Source: Chloroflexota bacterium
GTDB taxonomy: Bacteria; Chloroflexota; Anaerolineae; Aggregatilineales; Phototrophicaceae
NCBI GenBank assembly: GCA_011523545.1
Contig: WTGN01000095.1
Location: forward strand, 1-47,991
Direction: 5' to 3'
Length of the DNA stretch: 47,991 bases
Within the stretch, counting starts at the first letter, position 1, and the number at the start of each line of letters is the position of its first letter. The notes beneath the pieces were generated by a model that was given only the letters and a program-made list of their open reading frames with translations, did no database searches and had not been told where the DNA came from. Positions 39,692-46,050 of this stretch are shown in pieces. The translations under genes were made by a program, and so were the position numbers.

Positions 39692-40483
39692 ATGCGTTAC
39701 ATTTTGCTAACCCTAATCTTGTTCCTTTGCATCATGCCAACACTGGCGACTGATTACACGGTTGATGAAACCTGCTCGCTCTCCGATGCCCTGAGAGCGG
39801 CCAACGCCGACATGGAGCGCGGCGACTGCCCGGCCGGCGACGGCGCCGACACCATCACGCTCACTGCCGACATCACTTTGACGGGAGAGCTGCCGCGCAT
39901 CATCTCCGACATCACCATTGATGGCGCCGGATTCACCATCAGCGGGGATGGGGAATGGCGCGTCTTTTATGTCGATTTGGGCGGCGCGCTGACCCTGCAA
40001 AACATCCATCTGACGGAGGCGCGGGCCCACAGCGAGGTCAGCTTCATCAGCGTCTGGGGCTCGACCGACTATAGCAAGAGCGGCGGCGCCATCCTGGTCA
40101 ACCGAGGCAGCCGGCTGGAGCTGATCAACAGCCAATTCACCGACAATGCGGCGGCGGACTTTGGCGGCGTGCTGGATGCCTGGGATAGCGAGGTGATTAT
40201 CACTGACAGCGTATTCAGCGGCAACAAGGCGGAGGATGGCGGCGCGATCGCTTCGGCTTTGAGCGTGGTCACCATCAGCAACAGCACTTTCGAGGGCAAC
40301 CGTGTGCGGGACGACGGCGGCGCGCTGCAGGTCTTCAACAGCACGGCCTATGTCACCGATTCGACGTTCATTGGCAATGTAGCGGCGCGCAATGGCGGGG
40401 CGATCACCGTATTTCGGGGCACGGTGGAACAAAGCGGCAATACCTACACCGACAACGTGGGCGGTGACTGCGCTGGCTGTTGA
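39692..40483 (+). CDS. Secreted right-handed beta-helix protein, CSLREA-like N-terminus (copy 1)
   Basis: A 263-residue secreted protein. A signal peptide (about residues 1-19, ending PTLA) precedes DYTVDETCSLSDALRAANAD, a variant of the CSLREA N-terminal motif that typically opens parallel beta-helix surface proteins. DGADTITLTADITLTGELP and SDITIDGAGFTISGD continue the family pattern. Then come repeats of about 20-22 residues of the type S-x-F-x-x-N-x-A-x-x-x-GGA (NSQFTDNAAADFGG, DSVFSGNKAEDGGA, NSTFEGNRVRDDGGA, DSTFIGNVAARNGGA), each one rung of the helix. Cysteines near both ends (DETC, GDCPAG, GDCAGC) suggest disulfide closure. No anchor is seen. Paralogue of the gene at 41141, with which it shares the promoter region. 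Function unknown; adhesin or polysaccharide-binding types are known in the family. Confidence 0.8.
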   Translation: MRYILLTLILFLCIMPTLATDYTVDETCSLSDALRAANADMERGDCPAGDGADTITLTADITLTGELPRIISDITIDGAGFTISGDGEWRVFYVDLGGALTLQNIHLTEARAHSEVSFISVWGSTDYSKSGGAILVNRGSRLELINSQFTDNAAADFGGVLDAWDSEVIITDSVFSGNKAEDGGAIASALSVVTISNSTFEGNRVRDDGGALQVFNSTAYVTDSTFIGNVAARNGGAITVFRGTVEQSGNTYTDNVGGDCAGC

Positions 40484-41140
40484 TGGGAGAGCCGCCTTGC
40501 CGAATTCCCGCTAAGCCGGTGCATATTCTTGGGGAGTGGTGAAAAACGGGGATATACCCCACTGGGCGACTACATCACAGGTTTTTAAGCACAGAGGGCA
40601 CAGGTTTTTCTAGTTTGCCTGGCGTGGTAATTGGGCGACTCACAGAGTCGCCCCTACAGTTTTCGCCAGTCCCTACAGTTTTCGCCAATTTAGATGCTTG
40701 AATTTGCCGCGATGTGGTTTTCATATCTGGTCAGATAAGACTTGTCCTGTAGCTTGGATGCCCGCCATAGAGATGACGGGAAGGGCCGGCGGCGGGCTTT
40801 GAAAAATCCGCGACCATCCAGTCGCCACCCCACACCGCGCCCATGCTACCCTCGTCATAACGTGCGACTTAACATCCCGCCGCCATTGGCGCAATTTGCG
40901 CAAGTGCAAAATCGCCCTCAAGCCCGCGCCGGCGCTAGCCATCACCGCCCGTCACCATTGGCGCATATTTGAGACGATCAACATCACGGCGGCAAAGTCA
41001 CCCCTCCCTGATGCTTCGGGGAGGGGCCGGGGGAGGGGTTGGACAGGCGCCATACCCGCGGAGTCGCTCGCATCCAAAGCGCCGATGCCCGGGGACAATG
41101 TGCTACAATAGCTGACAAATAAAATTATGGAGGCAATCCC
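40484..41140 (+). other. Repeat-rich spacer between the two beta-helix genes
   Basis: A 657-bp spacer. It holds a CAGAGGGCACAG repeat (about 40590-40602), a perfect hairpin at 40633-40653 (GGGCGACTC, loop ACA, GAGTCGCCC), a CCCGCCAT/ATGACGGG hairpin at 40761-40780, and a C-rich palindromic repeat at 41001-41038. From about 41080 on the sequence copies the leader of gene 1: GCCGATGCCCG, then TGCTACAAT and AGCTGACAAATA. I see no gene; short open frames here are not supported. Confidence 0.75.
41101..41109 (+). promoter_or_regulatory. Extended -10 promoter element of beta-helix gene 2
   Basis: TGC followed by TACAAT, the same as before gene 1 and embedded in a conserved 60-bp leader. The ribosome site GGAGG (41129-41133) is 7 nt before the ATG at 41141. 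Two near-identical leaders make coordinate expression of the pair likely. Confidence 0.5.
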
Positions 41141-41929
41141 ATGAAGACCCTTTTGCTAACCTTGGTTTTCTTCCTTTGCATCATGCCAACACTGGCCACC
41201 GACTACACCCTTGATGAAACCTGCACCCTCGCCGACGCCATTCGCGCCGCCAACGCCGACGAAGCACGCGGCGAATGCCCGGCCGGCGACGGCGCCGACA
41301 CCATCACGCTTTCGGCCGACATCACCCTGGAAGGCGAACTGCCCCGTGTCCTCTCCGCCATCACCATTGACGGCGCCGGTTACAGCGTCAGCGGGGACGA
41401 GCAGTTCCGCATCTTTTATGTCGATGGCGGCGCGCTCACGCTGCAAAACATCCATCTAACGGCGGGGCTGGCGCATAATGAGGTCAGCTTCACCTTCGTC
41501 GATGGCGTGACCGGCCGCAGCAAGAGCGGCGGCGCCTTGATTGCCAACCGCGGCAGCCGGCTTGAGCTGGTCAACAGCCGATTCACGAACAATGTGGCCG
41601 AGGCTTATGGCGGCGTGCTGGATAGCTGGGACAGCGAGATCATCGTCGTTGACAGCGAATTCAGCGGCAATATGGCGGGCGATGGCGGCGCGATCGGCTC
41701 GGCTTTCAGCTCGGTCAGCATCAGCAACAGCAGCTTCGACGGCAACACGGCCGCGGCAACCGGCGGCGCGCTGCAGGTCTTTAACGGCACGGCGACTGTC
41801 AGTGATACCCAGTTCAGCGGCAATACAGCGGCTGAAGAGGGAGGCGTGATCAACGTCTTTGCTGGCACGGTGGAACAGAGCGGCAATACCTTCAGCGACA
41901 ACGAAGGCGGCGACTGTGCCGGCTGCTGA
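41141..41929 (+). CDS. Secreted right-handed beta-helix protein, CSLREA-like N-terminus (copy 2)
   Basis: A 262-residue paralogue of the preceding protein with the same layout: signal peptide ending PTLA, DYTLDETCTLADAIRAANAD motif, GELPRVLSAITIDGAGYSVSGD, then four rungs (NSRFTNNVAEAYGG, DSEFSGNMAGDGGA, NSSFDGNTAAATGGA, DTQFSGNTAAEEGG) and the C-terminus GGDCAGC. All six end-region cysteines of copy 1 are retained. DNA identity with copy 1 is obvious along most of the length, so this is a recent tandem duplication; changes gather in the middle of the rungs (surface side chains). Export is expected; there is no sortase, lipobox or autotransporter domain. Confidence 0.8.
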   Translation: MKTLLLTLVFFLCIMPTLATDYTLDETCTLADAIRAANADEARGECPAGDGADTITLSADITLEGELPRVLSAITIDGAGYSVSGDEQFRIFYVDGGALTLQNIHLTAGLAHNEVSFTFVDGVTGRSKSGGALIANRGSRLELVNSRFTNNVAEAYGGVLDSWDSEIIVVDSEFSGNMAGDGGAIGSAFSSVSISNSSFDGNTAAATGGALQVFNGTATVSDTQFSGNTAAEEGGVINVFAGTVEQSGNTFSDNEGGDCAGC

Positions 41930-42255
41930 TTCAGCGAGCCGCCTTGCCTATGCGCTGAGCCAAAGCAGGCCATAGACGCCGCCGCCATCGCAAGTAGTAC
42001 ATGCGCTCTCGGCATTGACTGACCTTTAGTTGTTCCAAGCAACTGACGGAGATGACCGACAAACGACGAAATCGCCAGAATAAGAGAAAAGTTGTACGGG
42101 CGAGCCGGTGGCTCGCCCCTTCATACTGAAGACTTCTAAGCGAATTCGCGTGATCGACGATGCTCTGACGCTGTGCCTCGCTAGCTAATGTCATTGTATC
42201 CTTCCGGTCTTTGCGGTTAAACTCAGCGTAGCTACGATTCAACGAGGCGCGCCAC
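41930..42255 (+). other. Intergenic region before the CDF transporter
   Basis: 326 bp without a gene. A perfect hairpin copy is at 42098-42118 (GGGCGAGCC, loop GGT, GGCTCGCCC, followed by CCTTCA) and a promoter-like pair is at 42211-42238. Nothing else recognisable. Confidence 0.6.
42211..42238 (+). promoter_or_regulatory. Promoter-like elements of the CDF transporter
   Basis: TTGCGG (42211-42216) and TACGAT (42233-42238) with 16 nt between them, then a GAGG ribosome site 8 nt before the ATG at 42256. Placement is plausible but not unique. Confidence 0.3.
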
Positions 42256-43281
42256 ATGGCACATTCTCACCATCACCATCACGACGATGGTGGCCATCAT
42301 CATCATGGCGGCAAGCTCCTGGTCAAGCTTGCGCAGGCCCTGCACTTGCCCGGCTTCACCCATGACCACAGCCACGCTGATCTGGCGGCTGACCGCGCCT
42401 TTCTGGACAACCGCCTGGCTGTCCGCACGGTCTGGATCGCGCTGCTTGCCCTGGGCGCCACCACCGCCTTGCAGGTCGTCATCTACATCGCCAGCGGCAG
42501 CGTCGCCCTGCTCGCCGATACGGTGCATAACCTGGGCGACGCCCTGAATTCCATCCCGCTGCTCTTCGCCTTCTACATCGCCCGCCGCGCCGCCAACAGG
42601 CGCTACACCTATGGCTATGGGCGCCTGGAGGATATCGCCGGCGTCTTCATCGTCATCTCGATCGGCTTCAGCGCCGCTTATATCATCTATGAGTCGGTGC
42701 AGCGGCTGTTGAATCCGCTGCCGCTGGAGAATCTGGAGTGGATCGCGCTGGCGTCGCTGGTTGGTTTTGTCGGCAACGAGCTGGTGGCGCTGATGCAGAT
42801 CCGCGTTGGCCGGCACATCGGCTCAGACGCGATGATCGCCGATGGCCAGCATGCGCTCATCGATGGCTTGACCTCGCTGGCGGTGCTCATCGCCGTCATC
42901 GGCACGCTCATTGGCCTGCCGATTCTTGATCCCATCGTCGGCGTCGTCATCGGCATCGCCATCGTCGGCATCACCTGGAACGCGATCAAAGCGATTTGGT
43001 ATCGCATGATGGACGCGGTCGATCCGCATTTGGTGGAGCACGTGGAAGCGCATGCGCGCGGCGTGGCCGGCGTCGACGAGGTGCTGACGCTGCGGCTGCG
43101 CTGGGTCGGCCATCGCATGTACGGCGTGATGAAGGTGGCCGTGCCAGCTGATACAACGCTGGAGGCGGGCGGAGAGATTGTGAGCGGCGTTAAGCAGGAA
43201 GCGGGCCTGGTCATCCCGCAGCTGGCGGAATTGGCGGTGGAGGTCATCACAACCCCCTCTAAATCTCCCCCAAAGCATTAG
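42256..43281 (+). CDS. Cation diffusion facilitator (zinc/cobalt-type exporter)
   Basis: A 341-residue CDF transporter. The first 20 residues contain nine histidines and two aspartates, a metal-capturing tail as in CzcD/ZitB relatives. Six membrane helices follow; the CDF metal-site motifs are HNLGD in helix 2 and HALID in helix 5 (H-x-x-x-D), separated by the cytoplasmic-loop sequence RRYTYGYGRLEDIAG, a CDF signature. The C-terminal cytoplasmic domain (VDPHLVEHVEAHARG to VVITTP) is a ferredoxin-like fold that senses metal. It exports Zn2+, Co2+ or Fe2+ by proton exchange. Last residues (PSKSPPKH) are encoded by the start of a C-rich repeat that runs over the stop. Confidence 0.93.
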   Translation: MAHSHHHHHDDGGHHHHGGKLLVKLAQALHLPGFTHDHSHADLAADRAFLDNRLAVRTVWIALLALGATTALQVVIYIASGSVALLADTVHNLGDALNSIPLLFAFYIARRAANRRYTYGYGRLEDIAGVFIVISIGFSAAYIIYESVQRLLNPLPLENLEWIALASLVGFVGNELVALMQIRVGRHIGSDAMIADGQHALIDGLTSLAVLIAVIGTLIGLPILDPIVGVVIGIAIVGITWNAIKAIWYRMMDAVDPHLVEHVEAHARGVAGVDEVLTLRLRWVGHRMYGVMKVAVPADTTLEAGGEIVSGVKQEAGLVIPQLAELAVEVITTPSKSPPKH

Positions 43282-43287
43282 GGGAGA
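43253..43287. repeat. C-rich palindromic repeat covering the 3' end of the CDF gene
   Basis: The 35 bp AACCCCCTCTAAATCTCCCC and onwards to GGGGAGAC is a copy of the C-rich repeat family. The CDF stop codon (43279-43281) lies inside it, so the gene's last about 8 codons come from the repeat. Confidence 0.7.
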
Positions 43288-43298
43288 CTTGTTTGCCC

Positions 43299-43514
43299 AC
43301 TTGGGAGCTGCAGGGGCGTGCCACCGGCTCGCACAATTGGGAAATGCAGGGGCGTGCCACCGGCTCGCACACTTGGGCAATGCAGGGGCGAGCCACCGGC
43401 TCGCACACTTGGGCAATGCAGGGGCGAGCCACCGGCTCGCACACTTGGGAAATGCAACGGCGAGCCACCGGCTCGCACACTTGGGAAATGCAAGGGCGAG
43501 CCACCGGCTCGCCC
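43299..43514. repeat. Six-unit 36-bp tandem array of the hairpin repeat
   Basis: Six exact 36-bp units (43299, 43335, 43371, 43407, 43443, 43479; last ends 43514). The unit is ACTTGGG followed by (C/A)AATGCA(G/A)GGGC, then GAGCC, loop ACC, GGCTC, and GCAC; units differ at few positions, and units 1-2 have GTGCC instead of GAGCC. Because 36 is a multiple of 3, all frames stay open on both strands and give spurious 70-100 residue peptides with 12-residue repeats. There are no unique spacers, so this is not a CRISPR array. Confidence 0.9.
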
Positions 43515-43542
43515 GTACGCACAGAAGAATGATTAGCCGCCC

Positions 43543-44649
43543 CTACAATCGCAATTCGGCCTTGGCATTGAGGAAGCGGCCGAGGGACTGAACTTCCGCT
43601 TCGAGATGGGGCAAGACATTTGAATCCAGCGCATCAAAGGGCTCGACTTGCACGCGGATGACGGACCGCCGCTTCTCCAGCTTCCAATTCGCCCGCGCTT
43701 CGCCGTCCACGAGCAGGCAGGCGCGGATGAGCCCGCCGCCGGGGTGCAGGCGCTTGGCGTAGGCCTCATCGACCATGAAGGCGCGGCTCTCGTAAGCCAG
43801 CAGGTAGTTGTCGTAGCGCGGCAGCAGGCGCAAGGTCGGCCCGATTGTCGGCGCGTCCAGCTGCTCAAGCTGCCGCTCCAGCATCAGCGCCTCGCCGTCG
43901 GGGATCATCACCGGCAGGCATTCGGGCGCGGCCGCCGCCCAGGCCGCCTTCACTTGCGACGCGTTCAGAACCGACCAGCGCTTGAAATCCGCCAGTGTCG
44001 CCGGTCCGCAGGCCGCCAGATAGCGCAGCGCGAATTGCCGCAGGGCCTCGTCTTCAGGGGGCTTCGCGCCGTCAGCGGGCGCCCAATCGTCGAGCAGCGT
44101 GTATGTCAAATCGCCATTGATTTCCGGCCCGAAGCAGACGAGACCTCGCAAGGCGGCGAAGCGCACGAGATGATGAATGGCTTGGCCGGCGACCGGAAGC
44201 CCGCGGCTTGCGAGCGCCCGCGCCAGCTCCGCCCGGTTCATGGCGTTGTCGCCGCTGAGGATGTCTTCGATCGCTTCAAGGGCCCGCTCGCGAACATCGT
44301 CACTCAGGCCGAGCTGCTTATAGCGGCTTCGCGTGCCGCGGATGGCGGGCGGCCCGCAGAGCGCGAGCTGCCAGCGGATATCCTCCGCCGCGGCCAGATG
44401 CAGGGTGCCGCGCAGGCTCCAGGTCAAGACGAAGGCGCGCTCGACTTCGCGGGCATGAATGACATCGGCCTGCGTGATGCCGTGGGCGCGCGCGTGAATG
44501 GCCAGCTGCGCCGACGGCCATTCTTGCGCTTGCAGGGCGAAGAGCGCGCGCACGACATCGGCGGCGGATGAGGCGCGGTCGGTATTGTTGAGCAGTTGGC
44601 GGCTTAAGCGGATCCGGCGCAGTTGCTCGGCGCTGATGTGATGGCGCAT
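43543..44649 (-). CDS. Winged-helix DNA glycosylase-like protein (AlkZ/HTH_42 family)
   Basis: A 368-residue protein of the HTH_42 / AlkZ family. The family pattern is LLNNTDRASSAADVVRALFALQAQEWPSAQLAIHARAHG, with the Q-x-Q motif (QAQ) that serves as catalytic site in AlkZ, followed by VERAFVLTWSLRGTLHLAAAEDIRW. The winged-helix tandem core continues with LTYTLLDDWAP and PTLRLLPRYDNYLLAYESR, the C-terminal conserved segment. AlkZ unhooks interstrand crosslinks or bulky N-alkyl lesions; many relatives (AZL) are uncharacterised and may serve self-resistance or repair. The ATG at 44649 fits the family N-terminus; the frame is open to 44733. Divergent from the cytochrome gene, 92 bp away. Confidence 0.85.
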   Translation of the reverse strand: MRHHISAEQLRRIRLSRQLLNNTDRASSAADVVRALFALQAQEWPSAQLAIHARAHGITQADVIHAREVERAFVLTWSLRGTLHLAAAEDIRWQLALCGPPAIRGTRSRYKQLGLSDDVRERALEAIEDILSGDNAMNRAELARALASRGLPVAGQAIHHLVRFAALRGLVCFGPEINGDLTYTLLDDWAPADGAKPPEDEALRQFALRYLAACGPATLADFKRWSVLNASQVKAAWAAAAPECLPVMIPDGEALMLERQLEQLDAPTIGPTLRLLPRYDNYLLAYESRAFMVDEAYAKRLHPGGGLIRACLLVDGEARANWKLEKRRSVIRVQVEPFDALDSNVLPHLEAEVQSLGRFLNAKAELRL

Positions 44650-44662
44650 GGTCGATTTCTCA

Positions 44663-44677
44663 GTTCTTCGTGAGAAC
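44663..44677. promoter_or_regulatory. Inverted repeat between the AlkZ-like and cytochrome genes
   Basis: GTTCT, TCGTG spacer, AGAAC: a perfect 5-bp inverted repeat 14 nt before the start of the AlkZ-like gene and just upstream of the cytochrome promoter. It could be an operator shared by both genes or part of the mRNA leader; no regulator is identified. Confidence 0.3.
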
Positions 44678-44680
44678 GGA

Positions 44681-44709
44681 TTGAGTCCTTGCCCCGCGAA
44701 TGTGATAAT
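44681..44709 (+). promoter_or_regulatory. Promoter of the cytochrome c lipoprotein gene
   Basis: TTGAGT (44681-44686), 17 nt, then GATAAT (44704-44709) preceded by TGT (extended -10). The ATG at 44742 is 33 nt after the -10 box, with AAGG 5 nt before it. The best formed promoter seen in this window. Confidence 0.55.
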
Positions 44710-44741
44710 AGGCGGCAGCTGCAATCCTGTCAAAAGGTGTT

Positions 44742-45167
44742 ATGAAACCTGCCGCTCGCATTAGCATGATGGCGCTCGCGCTGATCAGCCTCTGTCTGCC
44801 GCTGATGACGGCTTGCAGCGCCGGCCCGCCGCGCATCGCCTTTGCCGAGTTGGATTTCGCGCTAGCTGACGCCGGCAGCGGCGAAAAGCTCTTCAATCAG
44901 TCAAACGATGAAGCGCCGTCCTGCGCCGCCTGCCATTCAATCACGGGGGAGAGCAGCGGCATCGGCAATTCGCTGGCGGGCATTGCCAGCGTGGCCGGCC
45001 AGCGCGTCGGGGGCCAATCGGCCGAGGAATACCTGTATTGGAGCATCTTGCGCCCGGGGCGGCATTTGGTGGCCGGTTATTCCAACATCATGTATGCGCG
45101 TTACGAAGACGGGTTGGAAGCGGCCGATGTCGCTGATTTGATCGCGTATTTGATGACGTTGTCCTAA
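44742..45167 (+). CDS. c-type cytochrome lipoprotein (mono-haem)
   Basis: A 141-residue exported cytochrome. The signal peptide ends with a lipobox (LMTAC, cysteine at residue 25), so the mature protein is lipid-anchored outside the membrane. One CxxCH haem site is present (SCAACHS, about residues 61-66), and the distal methionine is likely that in SNIMYARYED. Haem-c electron carriers of this shape pass electrons between membrane complexes and terminal oxidases or peroxidases. The downstream neighbour is a small membrane protein 173 bp on. The tail DVADLIAYLMTLS is the usual C-terminal helix. Confidence 0.9.
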   Translation: MKPAARISMMALALISLCLPLMTACSAGPPRIAFAELDFALADAGSGEKLFNQSNDEAPSCAACHSITGESSGIGNSLAGIASVAGQRVGGQSAEEYLYWSILRPGRHLVAGYSNIMYARYEDGLEAADVADLIAYLMTLS

Positions 45168-45217
45168 GGTTGCGGGCGGGCGGCCAACCCCTCCCCCGGC
45201 CCCTTGGCGTGCTTAGC

Positions 45218-45238
45218 GGGCGACTTAGTAAGTCGCTC
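45218..45238. repeat. GGGCGACTT hairpin repeat
   Basis: GGGCGACTT, loop AGT, AAGTCGCTC; one arm mismatch, otherwise the inner pairs (CTT/AAG) are a further compensated version. A truncated copy of the C-rich repeat is directly before it (45187-45208). Confidence 0.8.
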
Positions 45239-45272
45239 CTACGGCATTCGTTATGAGTTGGGCAAAGCGGTT

Positions 45273-45278
45273 TATAAT
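45273..45278 (+). promoter_or_regulatory. Consensus -10 box before the small membrane protein gene
   Basis: A perfect TATAAT at 45273-45278, with only a weak -35 (TTATGA at 45251, spacer 16). The ATG at 45341 follows a GGGGAG ribosome site 6 nt upstream. The leader would be about 55 nt. Confidence 0.4.
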
Positions 45279-45340
45279 AAAAAGGCGCAGCGTGCAAGCG
45301 CGCTGAGCTTGGTGAATTTGAAATCATAGGGGAGCTTGTC

Positions 45341-45859
45341 ATGGACATTAGCACGGCGAGCGGCGCGCTGGTCATTTCCCTTTTGCGCCTGCTGCATATT
45401 GTGGCCGGGCTCATTTGGGTCGGGGCGGCGCTGTTGATGTCGTTCTACATCGAGCCCATGGCCGAGTCGTCCGGGGCGGAGGGCGGCCGCTTCTTGCGCG
45501 CGCTCCACAGCAAGACGCATTTCCCGCGCCTGATCCCGCTGTCGGCGTTCGTCACCACCATCGCCGGGCTGCTGTTATATGGCCTGCTCGCTTATCACGA
45601 AACGATGAGCAGCGCTATGGGCGTCATCCTGAGCTTGGGCGCGCTGTTTGGGCTGCTGGCCTTTGGTCATGGTTATTTCACTGTCTGGCGGCGGAGCGGG
45701 CATTACGCTCAACTTGCCTTGGCGGCGCAGTCCGACGAGGGGACGCTGGCACAGCTTGAAGACAAGATGCGCCGCAACGGCCGTGTCAGCTTCTGGCTGG
45801 CGCTGGCCTCGCTGGTATTGATGGCGGGCGCGCGTTATGCCGGGCCCATCTTCGCTTGA
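45341..45859 (+). CDS. Small integral membrane protein (DUF2269/CopD-like)
   Basis: A 172-residue protein with four hydrophobic segments: LVISLLRLLHIVAGLIWVGAALLMSF (with a histidine), LIPLSAFVTTIAGLLLYGLLAY, AMGVILSLGALFGLLAFGHGYF and WLALASLVLMAGARYAG. The LLHIVAGLIWVGA motif occurs in CopD/HemJ-like and DUF2269 proteins, where membrane-embedded histidines may bind haem or metal. The soluble loop between helices 3 and 4 is charged (QSDEGTLAQLEDKMRRNGR). It follows the cytochrome c lipoprotein gene and may work with it, but no direct evidence exists. Function not established. Confidence 0.7.
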   Translation: MDISTASGALVISLLRLLHIVAGLIWVGAALLMSFYIEPMAESSGAEGGRFLRALHSKTHFPRLIPLSAFVTTIAGLLLYGLLAYHETMSSAMGVILSLGALFGLLAFGHGYFTVWRRSGHYAQLALAAQSDEGTLAQLEDKMRRNGRVSFWLALASLVLMAGARYAGPIFA

Positions 45860-45875
45860 GCCGGGTTATGGCGAC

Positions 45876-45896
45876 GGGTCAGCCACGGTCTGACCC
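45876..45896. repeat. Divergent hairpin copy with compensated outer arm
   Basis: GGGTCAGCC, loop ACG, GTCTGACCC. Here GGGCGA has become GGGTCA and TCGCCC has become TGACCC, so the arms still pair except for one inner base. It is followed by CCTACGA as in the other copies. Confidence 0.75.
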
Positions 45897-46050
45897 CTAC
45901 GAGCAGCAGGTAGAAGATACGCTGCCGGGGCGCGGCGGCTGGCCTGAAAATGACCAAAACCCGTCTGCGCGGGACAGGCTTGAGCAATACGGCGGCGCCT
46001 GTGTATATTGAAGGCATCGCCACGCTCGGGGCCAAGCGAAACGCAAGAGG

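Noticed and set aside
43299..43514. Possible CRISPR array (36-bp periodicity with internal palindrome)
   Set aside because: There are no variable spacers: the units are contiguous and near-identical. No cas gene is present within the window.
43259..43591. Several overlapping open frames (70-100 residues) with 12-residue repeats such as EPVARPCISQVC or ATGSHTWEMQGR across the tandem array
   Set aside because: All frames on both strands stay open because the 36-bp units are a multiple of three. No ribosome site, no compositional sign of coding, and the peptide merely mirrors the hairpin repeat.
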